Below, piece by piece: positions 26,728-36,196 of a stretch of DNA of 64,000 nucleotides; positions within the stretch are counted from its first letter, which is position 1; every line of letters starts with the position of its first letter. A program made the translations under genes and the position numbers. The notes beneath the pieces are model-generated. The model was not told where the DNA came from, did not search any database, and was given only the letters and a program-made list of their open reading frames with translations. This stretch comes from CAYFXE01 sp964347035. Lineage in GTDB: Bacteria > Acidobacteriota > Aminicenantia > Aminicenantales > Aminicenantaceae. The stretch is taken from the NCBI GenBank assembly GCA_964347035.1, contig CAYFXE010000006.1:1-64000 (forward strand). Direction: 5' to 3'.

Positions 26728-28931
26728 TCAAAGCTGCTCGAGCAGAGCTTCAGGCGTTGTCACAGGAAGCTGACAGGCATAGTTCTCACAGACGTAAGCC
26801 GTGGCCTGTCCTTCGATCATCTTTCGGCCGGACAGGAGTGGAATTCTCTCCGTTAAACTCTGCGCATTATCCTGTTGAGGATCGATAAAGGCGATGACTC
26901 GGTTGGGGATATAATGCTCATGAATTGTCCTTAAGAGCTTTTGAGAATCTTTAGAGTTACGTTTGCCGACAATGGCGATTTCTTTGGCCGGATGGACTAA
27001 AAAATCCACGCTGATAAGAAGGCTGAGATATCCTTGGGGAATGCGGTCCATGTAGAGGTGAAAGGTTTGAAGTGTCTGTTTAACCATTTTGAAGTAATCC
27101 TCCTTATCCAGAAGCTTAGAAATACGCAGGAGACTTTCTAGAGCCACTCCTGTCGGTGAGGGAATAGCCCCGTCATTCAGGGATTTGGTCCGGACGATCA
27201 GGTTTTTGTGGTATTTTCCGGTATTGTAAAAACCTGAGTTATCCTGATCCCAAAACTGGTCGATCATCTCCTGCGCCAATTCATCAGCGGCAAACAGCCA
27301 ATGTTCATCGAATCCCGCCTCGTAGAGATCGAGGAAGGCGCGCACAGAATAAGCATAATCTTCAAGATAGGCGTACAATTTGCTTTTACCTTTCCTGAAT
27401 GTCCTGAGAAGCCTGCCGTTTTTATCTCGCATTTTCCCCATGATAAACGATGCGGCCTTCTCAGCGCCCCGAAGATATTTCTTATTCCCGAGGACCTGAA
27501 ATCCTCGGGACAAACCCGAAATCATCAATGCGTTCCAGGAGGCGATGATCTTGTCATCCAGACCGGGGGGCACCCTCTGCTCTCGGATTTTGATCAGTTT
27601 ATCTCTCACGGATTGCAGCTTGCTCTCAAGCTCATTTTCCATCATCCCTTGGTCTTTGGCTACGGCAGATAGATCACGTTGGAGGTGCAGGATATTAAGT
27701 CCTAAATGGTATGGCTCTGGGGAGGAAAAATTTCCATTCTTTTTCACATTATAAAACATTGCAAATATTTGGGCCTCTTCTTTACTGAGTAGCTTCTCTA
27801 ACTCATCAAACTTCCAAAGATAAAAAACACCTTCCTTACCTTCGCTATCAGCATCTTCTGTTGAATAAAATCCTCCTGAGCCATCCGTCATTTTATCCAT
27901 TTCATATTCGAAGATTTCCCGAGCTATTCGGGCATACCGGTTGTTGCTAGTGAGCTGATAGGCTTCCAGGTAGACAACAGCCAGTTGCGCGTTGTCATAA
28001 AGCATTTTCTCGAAATGCGGGACAAGCCACATCTTATCGGTGGAATAGCGATGGAATCCTCCGCCGAGATGGTCGTACATCCCTCCTTCATACATTTTGT
28101 CCAAGGTCAACGTAGCCATTTTAAGCGAATTCTTATCCCCTTTATAATAATAATCTCGGAGAAGAAACGAAATGGCCTGAGATGAGGGAAATTTGGGAGC
28201 CCCGCCGAATCCTCCCCACTCCTCGTCGAATGTCTCTTCTAGATAATGGACAGCGTTATCGAGCAGCTTTTGGCTCGGTTCGGCATCTTTATCTTGGGAG
28301 ACAGACGCAGATGTCCTTTTTTCAACCATGTTTTTCAGCATATCAGCATCGAGATAAAGCTTTTTTCTTTTTTCCTCGTCATGCCAAAACTGGCTGATCT
28401 TAATGATGACATTCTTGAAGCCTGTCCGGCCCCATCTATCTTCCGGAGGAAAATATGTGCCTCCAAAGAAGGGGTTGAGGTCAGGAGTCAGGAAGACAGT
28501 CATCGGCCAACCGCCGCTCCCAGATACAGCCACGACAGCCGCCATGTAGATCTCATCCAGGTCCGGACGCTCTTCCCGGTCAACCTTGATCGAAATAAAG
28601 TGCTCGTTAAGGACGTCTGCAATGTCTTCGTTTTCGAAAGACTCTTTTTCCATTACGTGGCACCAATGACAGGCAGCATAGCCGATAGAGAGAAAAATCG
28701 GCCTGTTTTCTTTTTTTGCTTTTCTTNNNNNNNNNNCCAGGGATACCAGTCAACAGGATTATCCGCGTGTTGCAGGAGGTAAGGGCTTGTCTCATGAATG
28801 AGTTGATTGGTGTATTTATGTGTTTTTCTCATTTTACTGTCCTTATTCTGAAGAATTTTTGAGTACATCCATTCTTCCCTCATGAACAGGAAAGAAGCGA
28901 TAATCAAGGTAAACAAATAAAGCCTTTTCAT
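26728..28931 (-). CDS. YyaL/DUF255 thioredoxin-fold protein with six-hairpin domain (assembly gap inside)
   Basis: The N-terminal part reads LIHETSPYLLQHADNPVDWYPW, cited in full motif, up to the gap at 28727-28736. After it the frame continues KENRPIFLSIGYAACHWCHV with the CHWC redox motif at 28660-28671, then MEKESFENEDIADVLNEHF. The rest (about 500 residues) is the (alpha/alpha)6 barrel typical of spermatogenesis-associated-20-like proteins (GGMYDHLGGGFHRYSTD, HFEKMLYDNAQLA). By family alignment about five residues (14 nt) are missing at the gap. Start may be 28931 (with a hydrophobic leader) or ATG 28832. Confidence 0.9.
28727..28736. other. Assembly gap (10 N) inside the YyaL-type gene
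   Basis: The gap splits WYPW from RKAKKENRP. Family spacing suggests roughly 14 missing nt, so ten N is a placeholder and the gene is probably intact in the organism. Confidence 0.95.
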
Positions 28932-29056
28932 GATTGCAAGAAAAGAGTGCGTTCATCACGACAATTCCTAGATGATTAGTATATTATATGTTAAACAGAG
29001 AAAAAAACCCAGTCAAATCATCTTCCTTTTCCTTTGAGAAAGATAGTCGCTTTTCT

Positions 29057-29944
29057 CTAGATTATATAGACATAGATGTAGTGTTCCTGACCCTGTTCAT
29101 CCATGATAGTCACAAAATGAATCTTCTTCGCTTCCCACCCCGGCATATGATAGTCATGAGAAACAATCCGAGATCCCGGTTTGAGCTGTTTTTCCAGATG
29201 TGGTCTCAACAGCTCATTAGTTTCTGGCAACAAGTATAGTGTGACGACCGTGGCCTCGGAGAAAATCGTCTTCATCGCATCCTCAAGTCGGAACTCGACG
29301 AGATCCTCCACTTGCTCTCTTTCAGCATTCATGATGCATTCCTCTATCCGCTTAGGAACGATGTCAATGCCGACTCCCCTGATGCCGTATTTCTTTGCAG
29401 CCGTGATCACGATTCTCCCATCACCACAACCAAGGTCGAAGAGGACATCACTCTTTTCGATGCTGGCTAATTCGAGCATCTTCTCTACCACGATCATCGG
29501 CGTCGGGACAAAAGGAGCCAAATCGGGTGCATCTTCCCTCCCGTGGGACCCTTCGAAGAGCTCCAGATCATCCTCCTCGTTATAGCGGAACGAGTAGGAC
29601 ATTCCAGGTTCAATCCTGGTTATGATGGTCGTACCGCCGGCTTGGTAGTCAAGGTCCAACGGAATCGCACTCATAAGGCGGTCGACAACCCCAGGCATTA
29701 TGGTTCGTCTTATCGGCTCCTCGTAAGAATTTGCTGGCTTGTAGGCATAATGAACAATTTGATTGGTTGTATTCCGCAGGGTTATTTCTTTTTCAGATTC
29801 AGATTTTGGTGCCCCTATCAAGCTTGATGAAGTTTGGTCTTCTAAGTTAATAACCGCTAAGGTTACAGAACTGCACATCGACACGATCAGCATGGTCAAG
29901 GTGACTTGACGATTCAATAACATTCGTCTGAATTTAAATAACAC
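29057..29944 (-). CDS. Secreted class I SAM-dependent methyltransferase with N-terminal beta-rich domain
   Basis: The 295-residue protein begins at GTG 29944 (GAGG upstream) or an internal ATG. A hydrophobic export signal (LTMLIVSMCSSVTLAVI) precedes a beta-rich domain (about 40-130) and a Rossmann methyltransferase (about 140-295): PFVPTPMIVVEKMLELA, then motif I DLGCGDGRIVI and acid GVGIDI. It is paralogous along its whole length to the protein at 46025-46885. Export of a SAM enzyme is odd because SAM is cytosolic. The substrate is unknown. Confidence 0.88.
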   Translation of the reverse strand: MLFKFRRMLLNRQVTLTMLIVSMCSSVTLAVINLEDQTSSSLIGAPKSESEKEITLRNTTNQIVHYAYKPANSYEEPIRRTIMPGVVDRLMSAIPLDLDYQAGGTTIITRIEPGMSYSFRYNEEDDLELFEGSHGREDAPDLAPFVPTPMIVVEKMLELASIEKSDVLFDLGCGDGRIVITAAKKYGIRGVGIDIVPKRIEECIMNAEREQVEDLVEFRLEDAMKTIFSEATVVTLYLLPETNELLRPHLEKQLKPGSRIVSHDYHMPGWEAKKIHFVTIMDEQGQEHYIYVYII

Positions 29945-30085
29945 CGATTCAGCCCTCTTTTTTGGTTTTTAATTATCTTAATTTTTAGCGGTATTTTCAA
30001 CCTCAATTGGATCAGGCTTTATCGAAAAGAATGGATAAAGGTATAAGCAATCTGTCCAAGGCCACCAAGATAACAAAGCCTGTCC

Positions 30086-30095
30086 NNNNNNNNNN
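30086..30095. other. Assembly gap (10 N) before an ECF sigma gene
   Basis: Ten N lie 50 nt before the sigma start, so the promoter region of this operon is incomplete. Confidence 0.95.
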
Positions 30096-30144
30096 TCATG
30101 TCAACCAAAATGCATTAATCTGCGTTTTGGTATATAAAAGAAGT

Positions 30145-30729
30145 ATGAACGAGCAAACACTAGTCCGTTTGGCTAAAGAAGGAGACAGAGAAGCCTTGAG
30201 AATTCTTTTTGACCAGAATAGAGACAAAATCTTCGCTCTGGCCTATCACTATACTAAGAATCCTCAAGATGCCGAAGACATCCTCCAGGAGACCTTCATC
30301 AAGGCCTTTTGTTTTCTTCCTAAATTCAACTTTCAGGATGGAGCACGCTTCTCGCCATGGCTTTATCGGATAGGAATTAACTGCAGCATCGACCACCTCC
30401 GCCGTTCAAAGGCGATTAAGAATAAACAGGCTATTTTAGACAACCTGGAAATCATATCTTCTGAGGATTCGAATTCAGACCCGGCTCTCATCCAACAAAA
30501 GTCTGAACTGCGGGAGAAGATCAATCAAACTCTGAAAACATTATCAGATCAACAGAGGATGGTGTTCGTCCTTAAACACTATCAACAGCTGACAATACGA
30601 GAAATTGCTGAACACCTGGACATCACCGAAGGAGGCGTCAAGAAACAGCTCTTCAGAGCCGTGCACTCAATGAAAGACAGTCTTAAAAGCCTGATTTTGG
30701 AGAATAACTATGAAATGCAAGAACTTTAA
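30145..30729 (+). CDS. ECF sigma factor
   Basis: Start ATG 30145 gives a standard 194-residue ECF sigma. Sigma2 is REALRILFDQNRDKIFALAYHY, cited in part, with DAEDILQETFIKAF and FSPWLYRIGINCSIDHLR. Sigma4 is LSDQQRMVFVLKHYQQLTIREIAEHL, cited in part, and GGVKKQLFRAVHSMKD. An apparent upstream extension across the N gap is not credible. Its end overlaps the next gene (zinc anti-sigma) by 20 bp. Confidence 0.9.
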   Translation: MNEQTLVRLAKEGDREALRILFDQNRDKIFALAYHYTKNPQDAEDILQETFIKAFCFLPKFNFQDGARFSPWLYRIGINCSIDHLRRSKAIKNKQAILDNLEIISSEDSNSDPALIQQKSELREKINQTLKTLSDQQRMVFVLKHYQQLTIREIAEHLDITEGGVKKQLFRAVHSMKDSLKSLILENNYEMQEL

Positions 30730-31417
30730 AGAACAAATAATTCTTCTCCACTACAACGAGCTTGGGGACAAAGAGAGAGTGGGACTAGAAGGGCATATCA
30801 AGGAATGTCCTGATTGTGCTGAAGATTTCGCTTATACAAAAAAAGTTTTCCAAATCTTGGCTAAGACCCGAGTCGAAACCATGCCCGAAGCAGATTGGAA
30901 AAAAAGCTGGCAGCGGATCGACTCTCACATCCAACAGAAGCCGCAGTCGAAGAAAAAATTCTTTCTTTTTCCAAGATGGACTTATGCGACCGTCGTGGTG
31001 CTAATCATTTTTATCGCTGGTGTTATCATCGGCCGGTTCTGGCTTGCTTCAGCTGGCGGCCCCACCATCGGGCTTAAAGTCAGCCAAGCCTATGTCGACC
31101 AGTCTCTCCAGAAATATCTCGAGGACTTAGGGCCGGTTATGGTGGAATACGCCAACTACTCCCCAACGGAAAAAAGCGAGGGAACCATTGTCATGGACAA
31201 AAGAGTGGCCCGCAGCCTTCTCCTCCAGAATCTTCTCCTCAGGAACATCATTGCCAAAACACAACCCTCGCTCCTTTCCTTCCTGGATGATGTAGATCTT
31301 GTACTCAAGGAAATATCCAACCTGGACAGTGACGATACTAGGACTCCCTTTTTGATCAGGGATCTCATCCATGAGAGGGAGATCCTTTTCAAGATGGAAA
31401 TATTAAAGACACTTTAA
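30710..31417 (+). CDS. Zinc anti-sigma factor (zf-HC2) with one membrane segment
   Basis: The 235-residue protein has an intact zinc motif, HIKECPDC (HxxxCxxC), after a typical anti-sigma start. A membrane segment lies near 92-115 (WTYATVVVLIIFIAGVIIG). The extracytoplasmic tail (about 120 residues) is helical with no known domain. It overlaps the sigma gene and is 12 bp before the HEAT-repeat gene, so the four genes form one operon. Confidence 0.88.
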   Translation: MKCKNFKEQIILLHYNELGDKERVGLEGHIKECPDCAEDFAYTKKVFQILAKTRVETMPEADWKKSWQRIDSHIQQKPQSKKKFFLFPRWTYATVVVLIIFIAGVIIGRFWLASAGGPTIGLKVSQAYVDQSLQKYLEDLGPVMVEYANYSPTEKSEGTIVMDKRVARSLLLQNLLLRNIIAKTQPSLLSFLDDVDLVLKEISNLDSDDTRTPFLIRDLIHEREILFKMEILKTL

Positions 31418-31429
31418 GGAGGTCTTGAG

Positions 31430-32980
31430 ATGAAATACATCAAACTTGTGTCAATGTTATTAATCTTTTTCCTGCTTTTTGGAGGCCTAATCATGGCCCA
31501 AAAGGAAGAAGAAAACGAAGAAGCTCGTAAAAAATATGAGCAAGCCAAGAAGTGGATCTACGAGAAAGATTGGGAGAAAGCCATCGAATCTCTGAAGTAC
31601 ATACTTGAGCACCTAGAGGAGAGTGATTTCCTGGATGATTCCCTCTACTGGATGGGCTACAGCCTGAATAAACACAGCCTTTCTCTGGAGGTTCTGGAAA
31701 ACCAGTTGGAGATCCAGAAACAAGCGTTGGAATACCTCAACCAGCTCATCGAGGGATATTCGGAGAGCTCTTGGTCCGACGACGCCAAATTCCTCAGGAT
31801 TGAAATCGCGGAGGATCTGGTAAAGAAAGGACTCAGCACCTACAGAAAATATATCAACGGGAGTATCAAAGTTGTAGATCCGGAACACGTGTATGTTGAC
31901 GTCATTCTTCCCGAGCAGGAGTTGAAGTTGGTAGCGCTGGATGCCCTCCTCAGCATCGAAGAGGAAAAAGCTTTTCCTATCCTGGTTAAGATGGTTAAAG
32001 AAGAAAAAGACCCGAAGCTCAGGGAACAAGCCGTGTTCGTCCTGAGCCAGTCAGAACATCCCGAAGTCGTCCCCCTCATGGTTGAATTGGCCACAAAAGA
32101 CCCAGACGAGAAAATACAAAAACTTGCCGTTTTCTGGATCGGCCAGAGAGGAGAAGAAGAAGCGCTCGAACCTCTTTTCAACATTTATGAAATAACCACT
32201 GAGCCTAAGTTAAAGGAACATGTGATCTTTTCTATCTCTCAGATTGGCAGTAAAAAGGCCACTGACAAGCTGTTCGAGATCGCTAAAAACGACAAAGACA
32301 AAGAGAACAGAAAAAAGGCCATCTTCTGGATCAGCCAGATGGAAGACGAGGCTTCTGCTGATAGACTTCTTAAACTCTACGATGCAGAAAAAGATCAAGA
32401 ACTGAAAGAAGAAATGATCTTCTCTATCTCTCAAGTCGGAAGCAAAAAGGCCAGGGAGAAACTGTTCGAGATCGCCAAAAACGACAAAGACAAAAAGAAT
32501 AGAAAAAAGGCCATCTTCTGGATCAGCCAGATGGAAGACGAGGCTTCTGCTGATAGACTTCTTAAACTCTACGATGCGGAAAAAGATCAAGAACTGAAAG
32601 AAGAGATGATCTTCTCTATCTCTCAAGTCGGAAGCAAAAAGGCCAGGGATAAGTTATTCGATATCGCCAGGAATGATGGGAATAAAAGAGCCAGAGAAAA
32701 GGCCATTTTCTGGCTCGGTCAGGAAGAAAGCGAGGAATCATTCAATTTCCTCTTCGATCTGTACGGCAAAACAGATGATGTCGAAAACAAAAAGAAAATC
32801 ATCTTTTCCCTCAGCCAACACATGGAAGGAAAACTGGGCCCAAAAGCTGTAACCAAGCTGATCGAGATGGCCAAGAAAGAGAAGAATTTCGAGTTGAAGA
32901 AAGAGATCATCTTTTGGTTGGGACAATCCAAGAGCGAAGAAGCTGCCAAATTTCTGAAAGAAATTATCGAGAAAAAATAG
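31430..32980 (+). CDS. Secreted HEAT-repeat protein
   Basis: ATG follows AAGGAGG. A signal peptide (SMLLIFFLLFGGLIMAQ) leads into a helical N-terminal part with TPR-like features (YEQAKKWIYEKDWEKAIESL) and a beta break near 145 (GSIKVVDPEHVYVDV). From about residue 165 come ten or more 31-residue HEAT repeats with the pattern KKAIFWISQ and EEMIFSISQ. It would be a periplasmic or surface scaffold for protein binding. A nearly identical 192-bp unit is duplicated inside (32270-32653). Confidence 0.9.
   Translation: MKYIKLVSMLLIFFLLFGGLIMAQKEEENEEARKKYEQAKKWIYEKDWEKAIESLKYILEHLEESDFLDDSLYWMGYSLNKHSLSLEVLENQLEIQKQALEYLNQLIEGYSESSWSDDAKFLRIEIAEDLVKKGLSTYRKYINGSIKVVDPEHVYVDVILPEQELKLVALDALLSIEEEKAFPILVKMVKEEKDPKLREQAVFVLSQSEHPEVVPLMVELATKDPDEKIQKLAVFWIGQRGEEEALEPLFNIYEITTEPKLKEHVIFSISQIGSKKATDKLFEIAKNDKDKENRKKAIFWISQMEDEASADRLLKLYDAEKDQELKEEMIFSISQVGSKKAREKLFEIAKNDKDKKNRKKAIFWISQMEDEASADRLLKLYDAEKDQELKEEMIFSISQVGSKKARDKLFDIARNDGNKRAREKAIFWLGQEESEESFNFLFDLYGKTDDVENKKKIIFSLSQHMEGKLGPKAVTKLIEMAKKEKNFELKKEIIFWLGQSKSEEAAKFLKEIIEKK
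32270..32653 (+). repeat. Tandem 192-bp repeat inside the HEAT gene
   Basis: Two units (32270-32461 and 32462-32653), each 64 codons or two HEAT repeats, are almost identical at the DNA level (for example GCCATCTTCTGGATCAGCCA at both 32318 and 32510). A third, diverged unit follows. The low divergence implies a recent duplication or gene conversion. Confidence 0.9.
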
Positions 32981-32997
32981 TCATAAAGGAAGGGACT

Positions 32998-34085
32998 ATG
33001 AGAAACGTTCAAAGGACAGCCAAAATAGCAGCGATTGCTGCCATCTTAATCTGGATCGCCTCCCCTTTAGCAGGAGCAGAAAAAACTGGGTTTTTGAAGG
33101 GAAAAGTCTATTGGCAGGACGAACCTGGCATCTCGTTGACGAATAAATTCACCACAGCAGAAAAAGATTTCATGAAGCTTAAAACAGGAGATTTCTATTT
33201 TACAGGATACGCGTACCAGAGTCATCACAGCATGCATATAGGCCCGGATTGGATATCCTCAGAACCTTTCCGGCTGCTCATCAGAGCAAACGAAATCAAA
33301 CTGGATAGGTCCTCCAAATGGAAGAAGAAGGGAAGCATCCGTTACAGCTCGGAAGATGAAACAGGACTTGTGGGCATAATATTTCTCCACAGGATTGTGA
33401 TTTAGATCGTACCTACGAATTCGCCGAAGCACCCATCTACTGGTTCGGCAATGTGAATACCGAGGAAAGCTTCCGGTACTTAGAAGGTCGATTCGATAGG
33501 GGTAGTTCCGACTTACAAAAAACACTGATCTTCATCATCAGCACCCATGACACTCCCAAATCCTATGATTTCCTCCGTCATGTTGCTCAGGGAAAATATG
33601 AAAACAAGCTGAGAAAAGACGCAATTTTTTGGCTCGGAAATTACCACGATTCGAAGAGTCTGGAAGCTCTCAAAGACATCTACAAGAAAGAAAAAGAAAG
33701 AGAGGTCAAGAAACAGATTGTCTTTGCCCTCAGTCTCAGCGACCAGGAAGAGGCCGTTTTAGAAATGATCAACATTGCCAAAAAAGATACCGATCAAGAA
33801 GTCAGGAAAAACGCCCTTTTTTGGCTGGGTCAAAAAGCTTCTGAAAAATCAGCTCAAGCGTTGAAGGATGTGGTGGAAAGTGATGACGAGGATATCGAAG
33901 TCAAAGACAGCGCTGTATTTGCCATAAGCCAACTTCCAGAAGAGAGATCTATCCCGATGCTCATCGATATCGCCAAAACCAACAGGAGTCCCTCCGTGAG
34001 GAAAAAAGCCATCTTCTGGTTAGGTCAGGTAGGTGGTGATGAAGCGTTGAAATTCTTCGAAGAAATCCTGCTGAAGAAAAAATGA
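32998..34085 (+). pseudogene. Second secreted HEAT-repeat protein, frameshifted
   Basis: The first part starts at ATG 32998 (AAGGAAGG upstream) with a signal peptide ending PLAGAEK and runs to a stop at 33405. The second part, in another frame, is open from about 33375 to 34085 and begins SPQDCDLDRTYEF, then FGNVNTEESFRYLEGRFD and HEAT repeats (KDAIFWLGN, KNALFWLGQ, KKAIFWLGQ). Joined near 33375-33392 they make one protein of about 362 residues like its upstream neighbour. A single missing or extra base explains it: sequencing error or real mutation. No classical slippery heptamer is seen. Confidence 0.75.
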
Positions 34086-34086
34086 T

Positions 34087-34192
34087 TCAGTTACCAGTTG
34101 TCAGCGATCAGTTTTAAGTTTAAGACAAGATTTTCTTCTTTACTGGTAACTGATCACTGGTAACTGAAAACTGACAACTAATAACTGGCAAT
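34087..34192. repeat. Dispersed GTTACCAGT/AACTGG repeat cluster
   Basis: The intergenic stretch holds many copies of short words such as CAGTTACCAGTTGTCAG and ACTGGTAACTGATCACTGG, several in opposite orientation, able to form hairpins. Related GTTACTG-rich stretches lie at 41396-41483 and 62915-62957. No ORF is present. Confidence 0.5.
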
Positions 34193-34195
34193 AGA

Positions 34196-35686
34196 TTACT
34201 TCTTTTCCATCTTCATGAGCTCGTTCAGTTTTTCCACAGCGTTCTGGTTGTTCGGGTTCATCTCTAAAGACTTGGCATAGTTCTTGATGGCTAACAATTT
34301 ATCTCCGTTAATCATATAAGCCTCGGCCAAGCTGTCATAACCATTAGAATATTTCGGGTGGACTTTAACATTCAACTTAAAGATCTCTATTGCATCCTTG
34401 ATTCTCTTTTTCTTCTCCAACAGATGATATCCTAATCTGTTGAGCTCGATCGGCAGAAAGTTATATTCTTTGGGATGTTCTCTCTTGAATTCCTCGTACT
34501 GTTTAATCGCGGCCTCCAGGTCTTTCTCGATCAGAGTCTTGTAAATCACTTCGGAGATGGATTTGAGGGGGAGCTTATAAGGTTTGTCATAAAGAATATA
34601 CATAATTGCCTGGCTCATCTCGGAAAGGGAGACGCCCGGCGTGTTGTTGAAGAGGACGATCAAGTGTTTATCATCAACCAATCTCTCTATCAAGGTGTTG
34701 AATCCGTTGATTCCGCCGCCATGCGAGATGATGTTGACCGTCTCTTTGGATTTCGGAAAGCTCCGCTTCAAAATAAACCAACCATAACCGTAATTTGTCC
34801 CAAGAGGGGCGGCATGCGGCTTAAACATTGTTTCCTTCATCTTGTTGGAGAGTAATTTTTCGGTATACAAGGCTTGATCCCAAAGATACAAGTCTTCGAC
34901 CGACGAATACAGGGCCCCGGCAGCAAAAGGAAGCATCATATCAAGGTAAGGGGCATTCTCATACCCATCAAAGGTCTTATTATATCCCGCAGCCCGATCA
35001 GGGATAATCGTTTCATAATGATCGTAGCCTGTGTTTTTCATCCCCAAGGGGTCCAGAATCCTCTCCTTGAGGACCTCCTCATAATCTTTACCGGTCACCT
35101 TTTCGATAATCGCCCCCAATATAAAATATCCGGAATTGTTATACCTGTACTTGGAACCAGATTGAAACTCGAAATCTCCGCTGCAGAATTTTTCGATGAT
35201 CTCATCTATCGAATAGGGATTTCTCATAATGTCTTGGGAGAAGTTCGGGAGACTGGTGTAGCTCGGGATTCCAGAGGTATGCGTTAACAAATGATGGATG
35301 GTAACCTTATCTCCTGTATCCTTGCGGTAATCCGGCAAATAGTCTGTCAATTTGCCCTCTAATTCGACCTTTCCCTCCTCAACCAACTGCATGATCAGCA
35401 TCGAAGTGAACTGTTTGGTGATCGACCCGATCCTGAATTTGGTATTCGGCTTATTCGGAATTTTCCATTCCCTGTTGGCCATTCCAAATCCTTTCTTGTA
35501 GATAACCTTGCCTTCCTCTGCGACAAGGACAGTGCCGTTAAACTTCCCATAATCATAATAAACCTGCATCAACTCATCTATCTTAGTGATTTTATCTTGG
35601 GCCACACCAGAGTATGGAACAATAAAAAAAAGCAAGACAGCAAGGATCAAAGCTAACACTTTTGAAGAATGAAAATGGTGTCTCAT
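34196..35686 (-). CDS. Serine hydrolase (beta-lactamase/class C-like) with TPR tail
   Basis: Start ATG 35686 has AGGAGG 5 nt upstream; a longer frame to 35716 is less likely. After a signal peptide (LALILAVLLFFIVPYSGVAQ) the catalytic domain shows SITK (SxxK), RYNNSGY (YxN) and SHGGGING (HxG). The C-terminal 120 residues are TPR repeats ending in NPNNQNAVEKLNELMKMEKK. It is a predicted periplasmic esterase or D-aminopeptidase rather than a drug-resistance enzyme. A relative with the same TPR-tailed layout lies at 53471. Confidence 0.9.
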   Translation of the reverse strand: MRHHFHSSKVLALILAVLLFFIVPYSGVAQDKITKIDELMQVYYDYGKFNGTVLVAEEGKVIYKKGFGMANREWKIPNKPNTKFRIGSITKQFTSMLIMQLVEEGKVELEGKLTDYLPDYRKDTGDKVTIHHLLTHTSGIPSYTSLPNFSQDIMRNPYSIDEIIEKFCSGDFEFQSGSKYRYNNSGYFILGAIIEKVTGKDYEEVLKERILDPLGMKNTGYDHYETIIPDRAAGYNKTFDGYENAPYLDMMLPFAAGALYSSVEDLYLWDQALYTEKLLSNKMKETMFKPHAAPLGTNYGYGWFILKRSFPKSKETVNIISHGGGINGFNTLIERLVDDKHLIVLFNNTPGVSLSEMSQAIMYILYDKPYKLPLKSISEVIYKTLIEKDLEAAIKQYEEFKREHPKEYNFLPIELNRLGYHLLEKKKRIKDAIEIFKLNVKVHPKYSNGYDSLAEAYMINGDKLLAIKNYAKSLEMNPNNQNAVEKLNELMKMEKK

Positions 35687-35854
35687 CTGAAACCTCCTGT
35701 TATCTTGGAATTGCAAAAAAATTTTACCAGATAATGCAACAAAAAATAAAATATTAAAAACAACATTGTCGGATTCATCTCAGATTGATTATGTATTCTA
35801 ATTATTACATACGAAATTAAATACTTTTGGTTTTAAAGCAATTCTGATTAAACT

Positions 35855-35870
35855 TGGCATGTTTTTTGCA
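35855..35870 (+). promoter_or_regulatory. Sigma54-type (-24/-12) promoter
   Basis: TGGCATGTTTTTTGCA has GG at 35856-35857 and GC at 35868-35869, with exactly 10 nt between, matching the sigma54 consensus TGGCAY-N5-TTGCA. Transcription would start near 35881, just before the AAGGAGG and ATG of the small gene at 35900. No bound activator gene is visible in the window. Confidence 0.6.
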
Positions 35871-35899
35871 CATGCTTAACTCGAAAGAAGGAGGGCATT

Positions 35900-36139
35900 A
35901 TGCAGACGCCTCAAAAAATAGATTACAGTGCTGAGATACAAGAAGCATTAAAAAAGGCAAAGTGTAAAAAAGTTTTATACCTTTACGACGAGTCTGGAGA
36001 AAAACAATTCTTAGGCGTATTCAGTACTAAGAAAGCGATCCAAATAAAAAAGTTCTTCCGCCAAAAAAATTTAATCGGCCGCTTATCCGAATTCGAAGTC
36101 AAAACGACCGAACCGGATAGCCACTTTAATTGGTCGTAA
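35900..36139 (+). CDS. Small protein of unknown function behind a sigma54-type promoter
   Basis: The 79-residue protein is not recognised. It has a strong ribosome binding site (AAGGAGG, 35887-35893). It is soluble and basic, with alternating helix and strand (AEIQEALKKAKCKKVLYLYD, GVFSTKKAIQIKKFFRQKN). It lies alone between divergent and convergent genes, and its promoter is of the sigma54 kind. Confidence 0.7.
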   Translation: MQTPQKIDYSAEIQEALKKAKCKKVLYLYDESGEKQFLGVFSTKKAIQIKKFFRQKNLIGRLSEFEVKTTEPDSHFNWS

Positions 36140-36196
36140 TTAACACCGATATTTCGTTGTGATAGCTGGGGGATCTAATATCCAAGATAGGGTCCA

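Noticed and set aside
30007..30144. N-terminal extension of the ECF sigma gene across the N gap
   Set aside because: The extension has no sigma homology and crosses a gap of unknown size; ATG 30145 gives the standard length.
34196..35686. Beta-lactamase resistance gene
   Set aside because: The fold is right but layout (TPR tail, YxN/HGG pattern) fits the broad serine hydrolase/esterase group; no basis for antibiotic resistance.
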